A stretch of DNA of 64,000 bases from Actinokineospora bangkokensis (GCF_001940455.1 NZ_MKQR01000026.1:317577-381576), one strand, 5' to 3'. Shown: positions 41,312 through 56,061, counted from the stretch's first letter. A program made the numbers and translations. Notes: generated by a model from the sequence alone, not told the origin.

Positions 41312-41329
41312 TGCTGCTGCCGTGCGCCC

Positions 41330-41779
41330 TCAGGCGGTCGTCGCGGTGGCGGTGCCACCGGCGGCCGACAGCTTCTCCGAGGCGGAGCCGGAGAACTTGT
41401 CGGCGGTGACGTCCAGCTTCACGCTGCCGACGTCGCCGTTGCCCAGGACCTTGACCAGGTTGCCCTTGCGGACCAGGCCCTTGGCGACCAGGTCGGCGAT
41501 GCCCACGGAGCCGCCCTCGGGGAAGGCCTCCGCGATGTCGCCGACGTTGACGACCTGGTACTCGACCCGGAAGCGGTTCTTGAAGCCCTTGAGCTTCGGC
41601 AGCCGCATCTGGATCGGCATCTGGCCACCCTCGAAGCGCGCGGGGACGTTCTTGCGCGCCTTGGTGCCCTTGGTACCGCGACCGGCGGTCTTGCCCTTGG
41701 AGCCCTCACCGCGACCCACGCGGGTCTTGGCGGTGTTGGCGCCCGGGGCCGGACGCAGGTGGTGGATCTTGATAGCCAT
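41330..41779 (-). CDS. rplO: 50S ribosomal protein L15
   Basis: A late-assembly 50S protein, 149 residues. It starts [20 protein letters not shown] and contains [20 protein letters not shown] and [20 protein letters not shown]. It is the last gene of the spc operon in this organism, ending at a strong terminator instead of continuing into secY. Confidence 0.97.
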   Translation of the reverse strand: MAIKIHHLRPAPGANTAKTRVGRGEGSKGKTAGRGTKGTKARKNVPARFEGGQMPIQMRLPKLKGFKNRFRVEYQVVNVGDIAEAFPEGGSVGIADLVAKGLVRKGNLVKVLGNGDVGSVKLDVTADKFSGSASEKLSAAGGTATATTA

Positions 41780-41782
41780 GTG

Positions 41783-41962
41783 TCAGACCTCCTCGACCTG
41801 CACGAGGTGGCGGACGGTGTGGATCAGGCCGCGCACCTCGGGGGTGTCGTCGCGGACCGTGGACTGGCGGATCTTCCGCAGGCCCAGGGTGCGCAGCGAC
41901 TCACGGTGGTTGCGCTTGGTGCCGATCGCGCTCTTGACCTGCGTGACCTTCAGCTGAGCCAT
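41783..41962 (-). CDS. rpmD: 50S ribosomal protein L30
   Basis: A 59-residue protein beginning [20 protein letters not shown] and ending RHLVQVEEV, typical of L30. It is set 3 bases before rplO and 3 bases after the rpsE stop, so the three are tightly linked. Confidence 0.95.
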   Translation of the reverse strand: MAQLKVTQVKSAIGTKRNHRESLRTLGLRKIRQSTVRDDTPEVRGLIHTVRHLVQVEEV

Positions 41963-41965
41963 GGG

Positions 41966-42622
41966 TCAGGCCCCCGTTCCGGCCGCGGCGGCCGCCCGGG
42001 CGCGCAGCATGCCAGCCGGGGCCACGTCCTCGAGCGGCAGGCCGCGGCGGGCGGCCACCTCCTCGGGGCGCTGCAGGCCCTTGAGGGCCGCCATCGTGGC
42101 GTGCACGATGTTGATCGCGTTGTCCGAGCCCAGGGACTTGGACAGCACGTCCTGGATGCCCGCGCACTCCAGCACGGCGCGCACCGGACCACCGGCGATC
42201 ACACCGGTACCGGCCGACGCCGGGCGCAGCAGCACGACACCGGCCGCCTTCTCGCCCTGGATCGGGTGCGGGATGGTGCCGCCGATGCGGGGGACGCGGA
42301 AGAAGTTCTTCTTCGCCTCCTCGACGCCCTTGGCGATCGCGGCGGGCACCTCCTTGGCCTTGCCGTAGCCGACGCCCACCATGCCGTCGCCGTCGCCGAC
42401 GACCACCAGCGCGGTGAAGCTGAAGCGCCGACCACCCTTGACGACCTTGGCGACGCGGTTGATCGCGACGACGCGCTCGAGGTGCGGGGTCTTGTCCTGG
42501 GCCTGGCCGCGGCCGCCGTCACGCCGGTCGCGGCCGCCACGGCGCTCGCCGCGCTCGTTGCCGCCCTGCTGACCGCCGCCCGGGCCGCCCTGGCCGCCGA
42601 ACTGCCGCGTACGTCCCGGCAT
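41966..42622 (-). CDS. rpsE: 30S ribosomal protein S5 with Gly/Gln/Arg-rich N-terminus
   Basis: S5 supports decoding fidelity and has the mRNA helicase face of the 30S. The core starts near residue 45 ([20 protein letters not shown]) and includes [20 protein letters not shown] and [16 protein letters not shown]. The first 43 residues are Gly/Gln/Arg/Asp-rich ([20 protein letters not shown]), longer than in E. coli but common in actinobacteria. Confidence 0.97.
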   Translation of the reverse strand: MPGRTRQFGGQGGPGGGQQGGNERGERRGGRDRRDGGRGQAQDKTPHLERVVAINRVAKVVKGGRRFSFTALVVVGDGDGMVGVGYGKAKEVPAAIAKGVEEAKKNFFRVPRIGGTIPHPIQGEKAAGVVLLRPASAGTGVIAGGPVRAVLECAGIQDVLSKSLGSDNAINIVHATMAALKGLQRPEEVAARRGLPLEDVAPAGMLRARAAAAAGTGA

Positions 42623-42650
42623 CAGGCGTTCCTTCCATCGTTGTACGTCA

Positions 42651-43058
42651 TCAGAACTCCAGCCCCGCCTCGCGCGCCGAGTCGGCCAGCGACGCGATGC
42701 GGCCGGTGTACTTGTTGCCGCCGCGGTCGAAGACGACCTTGGCGATGCCCTTGTCCTTGGCGCGGGCGGCGATCAGCTCGCCGACCTTGGCCGCGCGGGC
42801 CTTCTTGTCGCCCTCGACGGCGCGCACGTCGGCCTCCAGCGACGACGCCGCGGCCAGGGTGCGCCCGGCCAGGTCGTCGACGAGCTGGACCGAGATGTGC
42901 CGCGAGGACCGGTTCACGACCAGGCGCGGGCGGACGTCGGTGCCGCTGATCTTCTTGCGGAGCCGGAAGTGCCTGCGGGTCTTGGCGACGCGCCGGGTGG
43001 TGGAGATGTCCTTGCCCACCGGCTTGCGCTTGACGGCGGTTGCTTCGCTCATGGTCAC
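42651..43058 (-). CDS. rplR: 50S ribosomal protein L18
   Basis: Binds 5S rRNA in the central protuberance. The 135 residues include [39 protein letters not shown] and [22 protein letters not shown] at 43058 overlaps the rplF stop as GTGA; the ATG two codons later (43052) is an alternative start. Confidence 0.96.
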   Translation of the reverse strand: MTMSEATAVKRKPVGKDISTTRRVAKTRRHFRLRKKISGTDVRPRLVVNRSSRHISVQLVDDLAGRTLAAASSLEADVRAVEGDKKARAAKVGELIAARAKDKGIAKVVFDRGGNKYTGRIASLADSAREAGLEF

Positions 43059-43594
43059 TTACCCGTCTTCCCGACCTTGCGGCGGATCTTCTCGTCCGCG
43101 TACCGCACGCCCTTGCCCTTGTACGGGTCGGGCTTGCGCAGCTTGCGGATGTTGGCCGCGACCTCGCCGACCTGCTGCTTGTCGATGCCCGAGACGGAGA
43201 ACCGCGTCGGGGTCTCCACCGCGAAGGTGATGCCCTCCGGGGCGACGACCTTCACCGGGTGGCTGTAGCCCAGGGAGAACTCCAGGTCGGAGCCCTTGGC
43301 CTGGACGCGGTAGCCGACGCCGTGGATCTCCAGCTTCTTCTCGAAGCCCTGGGTCACGCCCAGCACGACGTTGTTGACCAGCGAGCGGGTCAGGCCGTGC
43401 AGGGCACGGTTCTGGCGCTCGTCGTCGGGCCGCTTGACCTCGAGGGTGCCGTCCTCGGCGCGCTCGACGGTGATCGGCTCGGACACGCGCAGCGACAGCG
43501 TGCCCTTCGGGCCCTTGACGCTGAGGTCCTGGCCGTCGATGGTGATGTCGACCCCGGACGGGACCGGGATCGGGAGCTTTCCGATGCGAGACAT
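43055..43594 (-). CDS. rplF: 50S ribosomal protein L6
   Basis: L6 lies near the factor-binding site of the 50S. The 179 residues begin [20 protein letters not shown] and contain [20 protein letters not shown] and the C-terminal motif [20 protein letters not shown]. Standard length and neighbours (rpsH upstream, rplR downstream). Confidence 0.97.
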   Translation of the reverse strand: MSRIGKLPIPVPSGVDITIDGQDLSVKGPKGTLSLRVSEPITVERAEDGTLEVKRPDDERQNRALHGLTRSLVNNVVLGVTQGFEKKLEIHGVGYRVQAKGSDLEFSLGYSHPVKVVAPEGITFAVETPTRFSVSGIDKQQVGEVAANIRKLRKPDPYKGKGVRYADEKIRRKVGKTGK

Positions 43595-43610
43595 GGCTGC
43601 TACCCCTCCC

Positions 43611-44009
43611 CTACCAGACGTAGGCGAGGACTTCGCCGCCCACGCCCTGCTTGCCCGCCTGGCGGTCGGTCAGCAGGCCACCGGACGTGGAGATGATCGC
43701 CACGCCCAGGCCGCCGAGGACCTTCGGCAGGTTGGTCGACTTCGCGTACACCCGCAGACCGGGCTTGGACACCCGGCGCAGACCGGCGATGCTGCGCTCG
43801 CGGTTCGGGCCGTACTTGAGGGTGATGATGAGGTTCTTGCTCTTCTCACCCTGCTCGTCGCGGAAGTCCGCGATGTAGCCCTCGCGCTTGAGGATCTCGG
43901 CGATGTGCGCCTTGAGCTTGGAGTGCGGCAGCACGACCTCGTCGTGGTACGCCGAGTTGGCGTTGCGCAGACGCGTCAGGAAGTCTGCGATCGGGTCGGT
44001 CATCGTCAT
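43611..44009 (-). CDS. rpsH: 30S ribosomal protein S8
   Basis: S8 binds helix 21 of 16S rRNA and in E. coli also represses the spc operon. The 132 residues start [20 protein letters not shown] and end with [20 protein letters not shown] plus EVLAYVW. A 127-base gap with a small GC-rich hairpin separates it from rpsN; no S8 operator-like structure was clearly identified. Confidence 0.97.
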   Translation of the reverse strand: MTMTDPIADFLTRLRNANSAYHDEVVLPHSKLKAHIAEILKREGYIADFRDEQGEKSKNLIITLKYGPNRERSIAGLRRVSKPGLRVYAKSTNLPKVLGGLGVAIISTSGGLLTDRQAGKQGVGGEVLAYVW

Positions 44010-44136
44010 GGGTGACCTGTCAACCTTCCTCGCCGTGGTTCCCTCTCGGGCCTGCGGCGAACTGGGGGGGTGTAGCTGGGCGGGCAGCCCCGCGGGGCCC
44101 GCCGACCCACCAGGGTACAGCGGGCCCCGAGGACCA

Positions 44137-44322
44137 CTACCAGCTGGACTTGCTCACGCCGGGCAGCTCGCCCCGGTGCGCCATCTGGCGCAGGCAGATC
44201 CGGCACAGGCCGAACTTGCGGAACACCGAGTGCGGGCGGCCGCAGCGGTTGCAGCGGGTGTACGCGCGCACCGCGAACTTGGGCTTGCGAGCGGCCTTGG
44301 AAACCAGTGCCTTCTTGGCCAT
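44137..44322 (-). CDS. rpsN: 30S ribosomal protein S14, zinc-binding type (type Z)
   Basis: A 61-residue S14 with two CxxC pairs ([10 protein letters not shown] and [10 protein letters not shown]) that bind zinc, so it is the short type Z form found in Gram-positives, located in the spc operon. No zinc-free S14 copy is seen in the window. rplE precedes it, with 1 base between the rplE start side stop and this start. Confidence 0.96.
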   Translation of the reverse strand: MAKKALVSKAARKPKFAVRAYTRCNRCGRPHSVFRKFGLCRICLRQMAHRGELPGVSKSSW

Positions 44323-44323
44323 C

Positions 44324-44887
44324 TCAGTTCTCCTTGAACGGGAAGCCCAGGTGCTTGAGCAGCGCCCGGCCCTCCTCGTCGGTGGTCGCGGTGGTCACGA
44401 CGGTGATGTCCATGCCGCGGGGGCGGTCGATCGAGTCCGGGTCGATCTCGTGGAACATCGACTGCTCGTTGAGACCGAAGGTGTAGTTGCCGTTGCCGTC
44501 GAACTGCTTGCCCGACAGGCCGCGGAAGTCGCGGATGCGGGGCAGGGCGATGGTCAGCAACCGGTCCAGGAACTCCCACATCCGGTCGCCGCGCAGGGTG
44601 ACCCGCGCGCCGATCGGCATGCCCTCGCGGAGCTTGAACTGCGCGATCGACTTGCGCGCCTTGCGGATCTCGGGCTTCTGGCCGGTGATCGTGGCCAGGT
44701 CGCGGACCGCGCCCTCGATGAGCTTGCCCTCGCGCGCGGCGTCGCCGACGCCCATGTTGACGACGACCTTCACCACGCCGGGGATCTGCATCACGTTGGC
44801 GTAGGAGTACTCGTCGCGCAGCGCGGGGGCGATCTCCTCGCGGTAGCGCACCTTGAGCCGGGGGGTGATCTTCTCGATGGTGGTCAT
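44324..44887 (-). CDS. rplE: 50S ribosomal protein L5
   Basis: Binds 5S rRNA and contacts tRNA and S13. The 187 residues include [40 protein letters not shown] and [20 protein letters not shown]. Normal length. It follows rplX with 2 bases between, and rpsN comes next. Confidence 0.97.
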   Translation of the reverse strand: MTTIEKITPRLKVRYREEIAPALRDEYSYANVMQIPGVVKVVVNMGVGDAAREGKLIEGAVRDLATITGQKPEIRKARKSIAQFKLREGMPIGARVTLRGDRMWEFLDRLLTIALPRIRDFRGLSGKQFDGNGNYTFGLNEQSMFHEIDPDSIDRPRGMDITVVTTATTDEEGRALLKHLGFPFKEN

Positions 44888-44889
44888 GA

Positions 44890-45219
44890 TCAGATCTCCT
44901 TCCCGCCACCGTGCGCGCCGCGCGCGATGCGCACCTTGTTGCCCTCGTCGTCGAACTTGTAGCCGACGCGGACGGCCTTGCCGTCGTGCACGAGCTGGAC
45001 GTTGCTGACGTGGATCGGGGCCTCCTGGGTCACGATCCCGCCGGACTGCGCACCGCGCTGGGTCTGCGAGACCCTGGTGTGCTTCTTGATCCGGTTGACG
45101 CCCTCGACCAGGACGCGGTTGGTGTCCGGGTAGGCCTGGATGACCTTGCCCCGGGCGCCCTTGTCCTTGCCCGCGATCACCAGGACGGTGTCGCCCTTCT
45201 TGATCTTCAGCTTCGCCAT
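44890..45219 (-). CDS. rplX: 50S ribosomal protein L24
   Basis: An assembly initiator of the 50S subunit. The 109 residues show the KOW motif [20 protein letters not shown] and [14 protein letters not shown]. It lies 1 base after the rplN stop and 2 bases before rplE. Confidence 0.97.
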   Translation of the reverse strand: MAKLKIKKGDTVLVIAGKDKGARGKVIQAYPDTNRVLVEGVNRIKKHTRVSQTQRGAQSGGIVTQEAPIHVSNVQLVHDGKAVRVGYKFDDEGNKVRIARGAHGGGKEI

Positions 45220-45220
45220 G

Positions 45221-45589
45221 TCAGAGCACCTCCGGCGCCAGCGAGATGATCTTCATGAACTTCTTGTCGCGCAGCTCGCGGCCCACCGGGCCGAAGATGC
45301 GCGTGCCCCGGGGCTCACCCTCGTTCTTGATGAGGACCGCGGCGTTCTCGTCGAACCGGATGTAGGACCCGTCCGGACGGCGGCGCTCCTTGACGGTGCG
45401 GACGACGACGGCCTTGACGACGTCGCCCTTCTTCACGCCCGCGCCGGGGATCGCGTCCTTGACGGTGGCGACGATGATGTCGCCGATGCCGGCGTAGCGG
45501 CGCCCGGAGCCACCGAGCACGCGGATGCAAAGGATCTCCTTCGCACCGGTGTTGTCGGCGACGCGGAGCCGCGACTCCTGCTGGATCAC
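45221..45589 (-). CDS. rplN: 50S ribosomal protein L14
   Basis: L14 forms intersubunit bridges. The 122 residues start [20 protein letters not shown] and contain [20 protein letters not shown] and [20 protein letters not shown]. It follows rpsQ after 91 bases that contain an imperfect stem (about 45612-45642) and no gene. Confidence 0.97.
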   Translation of the reverse strand: MIQQESRLRVADNTGAKEILCIRVLGGSGRRYAGIGDIIVATVKDAIPGAGVKKGDVVKAVVVRTVKERRRPDGSYIRFDENAAVLIKNEGEPRGTRIFGPVGRELRDKKFMKIISLAPEVL

Positions 45590-45680
45590 GTGGTACTCCT
45601 GACCATTCGTGGCCCGCCAGATTTCCGACCTGACGGGCTCGGCCTAGCTGCTTGGAGGGGTGGTGCGGTGGTGCGGAGGG

Positions 45681-45965
45681 CTACTTGGCCTTCTCCAGGA
45701 CCTCGACCAGCCGCCACCGCTTGGTGGCCGACAGCGGTCGGGTCTCCATGAGCAGGACGCGGTCGCCCACGCCCGCCGTGTTCTCCTCGTCGTGCGCCTT
45801 CACCTTCGTGGTGAAGCGGATGACCTTGGAGTACCGCGGGTGCTTCTTGCGGTCCTCCAGCGCCACGACGACGGTCTTGTCCATCTTGTCCGACACGACC
45901 AGGCCCTCGCGCACCTTGCGGGTGTTGCGGGGGGTCGCCTCGGTGGTCTCGTTGTTCTCGCTCAT
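45681..45965 (-). CDS. rpsQ: 30S ribosomal protein S17
   Basis: A primary 16S binder, 94 residues, with [37 protein letters not shown] and [21 protein letters not shown] short acidic N-terminal lead ([14 protein letters not shown]) precedes the core. Its ATG overlaps the rpmC stop as ATGA. It is the last gene of the S10-type series before the 91-base gap to rplN. Confidence 0.97.
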   Translation of the reverse strand: MSENNETTEATPRNTRKVREGLVVSDKMDKTVVVALEDRKKHPRYSKVIRFTTKVKAHDEENTAGVGDRVLLMETRPLSATKRWRLVEVLEKAK

Positions 45966-46207
45966 GCGGCACCCTCACTCGACGCCTCATCGGGGGACAC
46001 CGAGAGCCCGAGCTCGCGCTCGCGCATCACGGTGTAGACGCGCGCGATGTCGTGCTTGACGGTGCGCAGCCTGCGGTTGTTGTCGAGCTGACCGGTCGCC
46101 ATCTGGAAGCGCAGGTTGAACAGCTCTTCCTTCGCCTCGCGCAACCGCTGCACGAGCTCCTCGTCGGTGAGCTCGCGCAGGTCCGCCGCGGTGGTACCCG
46201 CCGCCAT
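45962..46207 (-). CDS. rpmC: 50S ribosomal protein L29
   Basis: L29 sits at the tunnel exit near L23 and the signal recognition particle site. The 81 residues contain [40 protein letters not shown] and a short Ser/Glu/Ala tail ([11 protein letters not shown]). The ATG overlaps the rplP stop by one base, and its stop overlaps the rpsQ start. Confidence 0.96.
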   Translation of the reverse strand: MAAGTTAADLRELTDEELVQRLREAKEELFNLRFQMATGQLDNNRRLRTVKHDIARVYTVMRERELGLSVSPDEASSEGAA

Positions 46208-46626
46208 CAGAAGTCACCACCCTCACGCGTGACGATGCGGCACTTCATCGGGAGCTTGTGGATGGCTCGGCGCAGTGCCTCGCGCGCGATCTGCTCGTTC
46301 GGGAAGCTCATCTCGAAGACGACGCGACCCGGCTTGACGTTGGCCACCCAGTACTCGGGCGAGCCCTTGCCGGAACCCATGCGGGTCTCGGCGGGCTTCT
46401 TGGTGAGCGGGCGGTCCGGGAAGATGTTGATCCAGACCTTGCCACCGCGGCGGATGTGCCGGTTGATGGCGATACGGGCGGACTCGATCTGGCGGTTGGT
46501 CACGTAGGCGGGTTCGAGCGCCTGGATGCCGAACTCGCCGAAGGTGACCTTGGTGCCGCCCTTGGCAGCGCCACTCCGGCTGGGGTGGTGCTGCTTGCGG
46601 TGCTTGACCCTGCGCGGGATGAGCAC
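46207..46626 (-). CDS. rplP: 50S ribosomal protein L16
   Basis: Needed for A-site tRNA binding and late 50S assembly. The 139 residues begin [20 protein letters not shown] and include [20 protein letters not shown] and [20 protein letters not shown]. It follows rpsC by 3 bases. Confidence 0.97.
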   Translation of the reverse strand: MLIPRRVKHRKQHHPSRSGAAKGGTKVTFGEFGIQALEPAYVTNRQIESARIAINRHIRRGGKVWINIFPDRPLTKKPAETRMGSGKGSPEYWVANVKPGRVVFEMSFPNEQIAREALRRAIHKLPMKCRIVTREGGDF

Positions 46627-46629
46627 TGG

Positions 46630-47454
<825 letters not shown>

Positions 47455-47865
47455 TTAGCGGGCACCACCCTTCTTGGCCTTGGCGGCCTGCTTCGGCCGG
47501 GACTCGACCTCGACCGTGATGTGGCTCGTGCGCTTGCGGATCCGGTAGGCGCGGCCCTGGGCGCGCGGCCGGAAGCGCTTCAGCGTCGGGCCCTCGTCGA
47601 CGAACACCGTCTTGATCCAGAGGGTGTCCGGGTCGAGGTTGAGGTTGTTCTCTGCGTTGGCGATAGCGCTGGCGAGCACCTTCGCGACGGGCGTGCTGGC
47701 CGCCTGCGGCGCGAACTGGAGCACGGCCAGGGCTTCGCTGGCGCTACGACCCCTGATGAGCTCGACGACGCGACGGACCTTCATGGGCGTGTCGCGGACG
47801 TAGCGAGCCCGAGCGATGGCGCTGGGGTACTCCTCCTGCGCCACAGCCTCGTTGCGGGCGTTCAT
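47455..47865 (-). CDS. rplV: 50S ribosomal protein L22
   Basis: L22 lines the exit tunnel; its hairpin is a macrolide-resistance hotspot. The 136 residues contain [20 protein letters not shown] and [20 protein letters not shown] plus [10 protein letters not shown]. The tunnel hairpin appears intact. TAA is used as stop, rare in this GC-rich region. Confidence 0.97.
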   Translation of the reverse strand: MNARNEAVAQEEYPSAIARARYVRDTPMKVRRVVELIRGRSASEALAVLQFAPQAASTPVAKVLASAIANAENNLNLDPDTLWIKTVFVDEGPTLKRFRPRAQGRAYRIRKRTSHITVEVESRPKQAAKAKKGGAR

Positions 47866-47911
47866 CGCTGCTTCCCCTTAGCTTTCTTCTCTGCTCTGGT
47901 GTTCGCGCCGA

Positions 47912-48193
47912 CTAGCGGCGGCGGGCCTTGCGGTCGTCCTTGACGTGCCCCTTGAAGGTGCGCGTCGGGGCGAACTCGCCGAGCTTGTGCCCGACCATGG
48001 ACTCGTTGACGAAGACCGGGACGTGCTTGCGGCCGTCGTGCACCGCGATGGTGTGGCCCAGCATGTCCGGGATGATCGTGGACCGGCGGGACCAGGTCTT
48101 GATGACGGTCTTCTTGCCCGATTCGTTGAGAGCGTCCACCTTCTTGAGCAGGTGGTCGTCCACGAACGGGCCCTTCTTCAGGCTGCGTGGCAT
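47912..48193 (-). CDS. rpsS: 30S ribosomal protein S19
   Basis: An S13 partner in the 30S head, 93 residues. [40 protein letters not shown] and [20 protein letters not shown] are typical. It lies between rplB and rplV as usual. Confidence 0.97.
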   Translation of the reverse strand: MPRSLKKGPFVDDHLLKKVDALNESGKKTVIKTWSRRSTIIPDMLGHTIAVHDGRKHVPVFVNESMVGHKLGEFAPTRTFKGHVKDDRKARRR

Positions 48194-48211
48194 GTGCTTC
48201 TACCTCCCTGC

Positions 48212-49045
48212 TCAGCGCTTCTTGCCGGTGCGGCGGCGGCGGACGATCAGCTTGTCGGATGCCTTGCGGCGGCGGGTGCGGCCCTCGGGCTTGCCCGCGG
48301 GGTTCACCGGGTGGCGACCACCGGAGGTCTTGCCCTCACCACCACCGTGCGGGTGGTCGACCGGGTTCATCGCGACACCGCGGACGGTCGGGCGCTTGCC
48401 CTTCCAGCGCATGCGCCCGGCCTTGCCCCAGTTGATGTTGGCGTGCTCGGAGTTGCCCACCTCGCCGACGGTGGCGCGGCAGCGCACGTCGACGTTGCGG
48501 ATCTCGCCGGACGGCATGCGCAGCTGCGCGTAGGGGCCGTCCTTGGCCACCAGCTGCACCGAGGCACCGGCGGAGCGGGCGATCTTGGCGCCGCCACCGG
48601 GGCGGAGCTCGATCGCGTGCACCGTGGTGCCGACCGGGATGTTGCGCAGCGGCAGGTTGTTGCCCGGCTTGATGTCGGCCCGGGGGCCGTTCTCGATCGG
48701 GTCGCCCTGCTTGAGCAGCTTCGGCGCGATGATGTAGCGCTTCTCGCCGTCTGCGTAGTGCAGCAGCGCGATGCGGGCGGTGCGGTTGGGGTCGTACTCG
48801 ATGTGAGCGACCTTGGCCGGCACGCCGTCCTTGTCGTTGCGGCGGAAGTCGATCAGGCGGTAGGCGCGCTTGTGGCCGCCACCCTTGTGCCGGGTGGTGA
48901 TCTTGCCGTGCGCGTTGCGCCCGCCCGTGCCGTGCAGGGGACGGATCAGCGACTTCTCCGGGGTCGAGCGGGTGATCTCGGCGAAGTCCGAGACGCTCGA
49001 ACCGCGGCGACCGGGGGTCGTCGGCTTGTACTTGCGGATACCCAT
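48212..49045 (-). CDS. rplB: 50S ribosomal protein L2
   Basis: A core 50S protein near the peptidyl-transferase centre, 277 residues. It starts [20 protein letters not shown] and includes the conserved [20 protein letters not shown] with the essential His. The C-terminal [17 protein letters not shown] is typical of actinobacteria. Confidence 0.97.
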   Translation of the reverse strand: MGIRKYKPTTPGRRGSSVSDFAEITRSTPEKSLIRPLHGTGGRNAHGKITTRHKGGGHKRAYRLIDFRRNDKDGVPAKVAHIEYDPNRTARIALLHYADGEKRYIIAPKLLKQGDPIENGPRADIKPGNNLPLRNIPVGTTVHAIELRPGGGAKIARSAGASVQLVAKDGPYAQLRMPSGEIRNVDVRCRATVGEVGNSEHANINWGKAGRMRWKGKRPTVRGVAMNPVDHPHGGGEGKTSGGRHPVNPAGKPEGRTRRRKASDKLIVRRRRTGKKR

Positions 49046-49059
49046 GTCAGCTCAGTCCC

Positions 49060-49359
49060 TTACGCGGCCGGGCCGCCGAAGATCTCGATCGGCTTGCTCT
49101 CGGCGGACAGCGTCACGATCGCTCGCTTGGTGTCCTTGCGCTTGCCGTACCCGGTGCGGGTGCGCTTGCGCTTGCCGTTGCGGTTGAGCGTGTTCACGCT
49201 CGTCACCTTGACGCCGAACACCTTCTCGACCGCGATCTTGATCTCGGTCTTGTTCGCGTCCGGGGACACCACGAAGGTGTACTTGTTCTCCTCGAGCAGC
49301 CCGTAGGACTTCTCGGAGATCACCGGCGCGAGGAGGATGTCGCGGTGGTCGGGGATCAC
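49060..49359 (-). CDS. rplW: 50S ribosomal protein L23
   Basis: Docking site for trigger factor and the signal recognition particle at the tunnel exit. I chose GTG at 49359 ([20 protein letters not shown]), which overlaps the rplD stop as GTGA and yields 99 residues, the usual length. [20 protein letters not shown] and [19 protein letters not shown] follow. Confidence 0.96.
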   Translation of the reverse strand: MIPDHRDILLAPVISEKSYGLLEENKYTFVVSPDANKTEIKIAVEKVFGVKVTSVNTLNRNGKRKRTRTGYGKRKDTKRAIVTLSAESKPIEIFGGPAA

Positions 49360-50039
49360 TTGTCCTCCTCGGAGGTCACGACCTCGGCCTCGGTGGCGCG
49401 CGCCTTGGCGACCTTGACCGGCCGGGCGAGGAACGCGTCGAGAGCGGCCTTGGTGAACACGACGTCGTCGTTGACGAGGACGTCGTAGGTGTTCAGCTGG
49501 TCCGGCGCGATGACGTGCACGTCGGGCAGGTTGCGCAGGGAGATCCACGCGACGTCCTGCTCGCGGGTCAGCACGACCAGCACCCGGCGGGCGGAGGTCA
49601 CCGCCGCCAGCAGCTTGCGCGCGGTCTTGGTGGACGGGGTGTCGCCCTCGACGAGGTCGCTCACCACGTGCACCTGGCCCGCGCGGGCGCGGTCGGACAG
49701 CGCGCCGCGCAGCGCGGCGGCCTTCATCTTCTTCGGGGTCCGCTGGGTGTAGTCGCGCGGCTGCGGGCCGTGGACGGTGCCACCGCCGACGAACTGCGGC
49801 GCGCGGGTCGAACCCTGGCGGGCGCGGCCGGTGCCCTTCTGCCGGTAGGGCTTCTTGCCACCACCGGAGACCTCGCCGCGGGTCTTGGTCGAGTGCGTGC
49901 CCTGGCGGGCCGCGGCCAGCTGGGCCACGACGACCTGGTGCATCAGCGGCACGTTCGCCTGGACGTCGAAGACCTCGGCGGGCAGCTCGGCCGTGCCGTC
50001 GGTCGTGCCCGCGGGCGTCTTGATGTCAACGCTGGTCAT
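49356..50039 (-). CDS. rplD: 50S ribosomal protein L4
   Basis: Lines the tunnel constriction together with L22; in E. coli it autoregulates the S10 operon. The 227 residues contain [40 protein letters not shown] and [21 protein letters not shown] short acidic tail ends TSEEDK. It lies 2 bases after rplC. Confidence 0.97.
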   Translation of the reverse strand: MTSVDIKTPAGTTDGTAELPAEVFDVQANVPLMHQVVVAQLAAARQGTHSTKTRGEVSGGGKKPYRQKGTGRARQGSTRAPQFVGGGTVHGPQPRDYTQRTPKKMKAAALRGALSDRARAGQVHVVSDLVEGDTPSTKTARKLLAAVTSARRVLVVLTREQDVAWISLRNLPDVHVIAPDQLNTYDVLVNDDVVFTKAALDAFLARPVKVAKARATEAEVVTSEEDK

Positions 50040-50041
50040 GC

Positions 50042-50692
50042 TCAGGCACCGCCCTTCGCAGCGGTCTTGAGGAACACCAGGCCGCCCTTGGGGCCGGGGA
50101 CGGCGCCCTTGAGCAGGATCAGGCCGGACTCGCCGTCGACCTGGTGGACCTTGAGGTTCTGGGTGGTCACCTTGACGTGGCCCATGCGACCCGCCATGCG
50201 CAGGCCCTTGAAGACCCGGCCGGGGGTGGCGCAGCCGCCGATGGAACCCGGCGAGCGGTGCTTGCGCTGGGTGCCGTGCGAGGCGCTGAGGCCCTTGAAG
50301 CCGTGCCGCTTCATCACACCGGCGGTGCCCTTGCCCTTGGTGGTGCCGGTCGCGTCCACGACCTGCCCGGCCTCGAACACCTCGGCGGTGATCTCCTGGC
50401 CCAGGGCGTACTCGGCGGCGTCGGCGGTGCGCAGCTCGACGAGGACCTTGCGCGGGGTGACCCCGGCCTTGGCGAAGTGCCCGGCCTCCGGCTTGTTCAC
50501 CTTGCGCGGGTCGACCTGGCCGAAGGCCAGCTGCACGGCGGCGTAGCCGTCGGTCTCCTGGCTGCGGATCTGGGTGACCACGTTCGGACCGGCCTTCACG
50601 ACGGTCACCGGGACGACCCGGTTGTTCTCGTCGAAGACCTGGGTCATCCCGAGCTTGGTGCCCAGGATCCCCTTCATCTGCCTGTCAGACAT
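50042..50692 (-). CDS. rplC: 50S ribosomal protein L3
   Basis: An early 50S assembly protein, 216 residues. It begins [20 protein letters not shown] and contains the conserved [20 protein letters not shown] and [20 protein letters not shown]. It follows rpsJ by 24 bases. Confidence 0.97.
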   Translation of the reverse strand: MSDRQMKGILGTKLGMTQVFDENNRVVPVTVVKAGPNVVTQIRSQETDGYAAVQLAFGQVDPRKVNKPEAGHFAKAGVTPRKVLVELRTADAAEYALGQEITAEVFEAGQVVDATGTTKGKGTAGVMKRHGFKGLSASHGTQRKHRSPGSIGGCATPGRVFKGLRMAGRMGHVKVTTQNLKVHQVDGESGLILLKGAVPGPKGGLVFLKTAAKGGA

Positions 50693-50716
50693 GATTGTTT
50701 GCTCTCCGCCGCGCGC

Positions 50717-51022
50717 TTACTGGATGTTCACGTCGACGCTGGCCGGCAGGTCGATGCGCATGAGCGCGTCGACCGTCTTCGGCGTCGGGTCGAGGATGTC
50801 GATCAGACGCTTGTGCGTCCGCATCTCGAAGTGCTCGCGCGAGTCCTTGTACTTGTGCGGCGAGCGGATGACGCAGTAGACGTTCTTCTCGGTCGGCAGC
50901 GGCACCGGGCCGACCACGCGGGCGCCGGTGCGCGTCACCGTCTCCACGATCTTGCGCGCGGACGCGTCGATCGCCTCGTGGTCGTAGGCCTTGAGCCGGA
51001 TGCGGATCTTCTGTCCCGCCAT
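50717..51022 (-). CDS. rpsJ: 30S ribosomal protein S10
   Basis: S10 (NusE), 101 residues, also takes part in transcription antitermination. [40 protein letters not shown] and [20 protein letters not shown] are typical. It heads the S10 operon after a 367-base gap from tuf. Confidence 0.97.
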   Translation of the reverse strand: MAGQKIRIRLKAYDHEAIDASARKIVETVTRTGARVVGPVPLPTEKNVYCVIRSPHKYKDSREHFEMRTHKRLIDILDPTPKTVDALMRIDLPASVDVNIQ

Positions 51023-51389
51023 GGTGGCTTGCCGTTCCTCTTCTCGTTGCGATGCCGGCAGGCCGTCTCAGGCCACAACCGCGCCGCTTCCCTGTTCACA
51101 AGTCAATGCGCCGGTGCAGGTGGCCCCGGTCCACGCGGTCGGGCGTGTCGCGCTCGCTCCGCATAACCGTCCCTGGGACCTTGCCCCCGTCCCCGAAGGG
51201 TGGAGGCGGAGCCGCGCGGGTGGGGTCCTGCTCCGAGGGGCCGTGGTGGCCCCGGCTGTCCGACGCGGGGCGGCCGGTGTCGGAATCCCGATCGACCGCG
51301 CCCGCGACGAGCAACCCGTCAAGGATGCCACACGAGCTCGCGGGCACCCAAACCGGGGTGGCCGGAATCATCCGGCCACCCCGCGGCAA
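51023..51389. other. Intergenic region between tuf and rpsJ
   Basis: These 367 bases hold the tuf terminator (51354-51383) and the S10 operon promoter region. The best -35 candidate on the minus strand is TTGACT (51106-51101), but no good -10 lies 16-18 bases after it. No gene is seen, and no L4-responsive leader was recognised. Confidence 0.45.
51354..51383 (-). terminator. Terminator of the str operon after tuf
   Basis: A perfect 13-bp stem (51354-51366 with 51371-51383) with an ATCA loop starts 6 bases after the tuf stop. The minus strand then reads CGGTTTGGG, a short T-run. Confidence 0.8.
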
Positions 51390-52583
<1,194 letters not shown>

Positions 52584-52694
52584 TGGACTGTCCTCCTGGA
52601 CTGGATGTGCTTTCTTCCGCTTTGCCGCCGGACGTTAGCCCGTCCGGGGGTGCTGCGGCTCATCGGGGGTCTGTGCGGTTCGCCGGGGCCTGCG

Positions 52695-52731
52695 CCCCGG
52701 AGCGCCGCACTTACTGTGCGGTGCTCCGGGG
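52695..52731 (-). terminator. Hairpin between fusA and tuf
   Basis: A 16-bp stem with one wobble (52695-52710 with 52716-52731) and a TTACT loop starts 33 bases after the fusA stop. No T-run follows. It may be a partial terminator or a processing site that allows different fusA and tuf levels; no separate tuf promoter was identified in the rest of the gap. Confidence 0.55.
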
Positions 52732-52763
52732 AGCAGCCCCACGAACTCGGGGGTACCGCGAGG

Positions 52764-54863
<2,100 letters not shown>

Positions 54864-54935
54864 GGGTGTTTCCCCTGTCCTAGATGCAGTGCTACGGCGC
54901 CGCTGGGCCCCCGGCCGGGTCGGCCGGGGACGTGC

Positions 54936-55406
54936 TCACCAGCGGTAGTGGGCGAAGGCCTTGTTGGACTCGGCCATCTTGTGCGTGTCCTCGCGGCGCT
55001 TGACGCTGGCGCCAAGGCCGTTGGAGGCGTCGAGCAGCTCGTTCATGAGGCGCTCGACCATGGTCTTCTCGCGGCGGGCCCGGGAGAACGACACGAGCCA
55101 GCGCAGCGCGAGGGTCACCGAGCGGCCGGGCTTGACCTCGATCGGCACCTGGTAGGTGGCGCCACCGACGCGGCGGGACTTCACCTCGATCGCGGGCTTG
55201 ACGTTGTCCAGCGCGCGCTTGAGCGTCACCACGGGGTCGGTGCCGGTCTTCTCCCGGGCACCCTCCAGGGCCCCGTAGACGATGCGCTCGGCGACCGAGC
55301 GCTTGCCGTCCTTGAGGACCTTGTTGATGAGCTGGGTGACCAGCGGCGAGCTGTACACCGGGTCGGAGATCAGCGGCCGCTTCGGGGCCGGTCCCTTGCG
55401 GGGCAT
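54936..55406 (-). CDS. rpsG: 30S ribosomal protein S7
   Basis: A primary 16S binder that organises the 30S head, 156 residues. [40 protein letters not shown] and NKAFAHYRW are typical. It starts 1 base after the rpsL stop, and 72 bases separate it from fusA. Confidence 0.97.
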   Translation of the reverse strand: MPRKGPAPKRPLISDPVYSSPLVTQLINKVLKDGKRSVAERIVYGALEGAREKTGTDPVVTLKRALDNVKPAIEVKSRRVGGATYQVPIEVKPGRSVTLALRWLVSFSRARREKTMVERLMNELLDASNGLGASVKRREDTHKMAESNKAFAHYRW

Positions 55407-55407
55407 G

Positions 55408-55782
55408 TCAGCTCTTCTCCTTCTTCGCGCCGTAGTGGCTGCGCGCCTGCTTGCGGTTCTTCACGCCCTGCGTGTCCAGCGAACCCCGGATGATCTTGTA
55501 GCGGACACCCGGGAGGTCCTTCACTCGGCCACCGCGGACGAGCACCATCGAGTGCTCCTGCAGGTTGTGACCCTCACCGGGGATGTAGGCCGTGACCTCG
55601 ATGCCGCTGGTCAGGCGCACGCGGGCGACCTTGCGGAGCGCGGAGTTCGGCTTCTTCGGGGTCGTGGTGTACACGCGGGTGCACACGCCTCGACGCTGCG
55701 GGCTCCCCTTGAGAGCCGCAGTCTTCTGCTTGGCGACCTTGTCCTGGCGGCCCTTGCGGACCAGCTGCTGGATCGTGGGCAT
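55408..55782 (-). CDS. rpsL: 30S ribosomal protein S12
   Basis: S12 controls decoding accuracy; streptomycin resistance maps here. The 124 residues contain [17 protein letters not shown] and [20 protein letters not shown] with both resistance-associated lysines (K43 and K88 in the usual numbering) in the sensitive form. It heads the str operon under the promoter at 56062-56091, with a leader of about 270 bases. Confidence 0.97.
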   Translation of the reverse strand: MPTIQQLVRKGRQDKVAKQKTAALKGSPQRRGVCTRVYTTTPKKPNSALRKVARVRLTSGIEVTAYIPGEGHNLQEHSMVLVRGGRVKDLPGVRYKIIRGSLDTQGVKNRKQARSHYGAKKEKS

Positions 55783-56061
55783 AGACCGGCTTTCTCTATC
55801 TCACTCCCGACGGCCCTGCCGGCCGCCGAAGGCACTGTGTACTTGCGGTTCCTGCTGCTCCGCCCGTCCCCCGAGGTCGGGCGTGTCGCCCGGCCCCGAA
55901 GCGCCCGGGGGGTATCGCACCACCCCTGCGGTGTTCGGGAGGAACTCCGGCGTGACTGGCAGGAGTCCGACCGCGGGCGTGGAGGTGAACTCCCCGCCTG
56001 CGCTCCGACCGCGCGGCACAGGCACACGGACCGACCCGACATGGGTCGGGCACGAGTAGCA

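Noticed and set aside
55408-55782. Streptomycin-resistant S12
   Set aside because: Both lysines (KKPNSALR and GGRVKDLPG regions) are present in the sensitive form.
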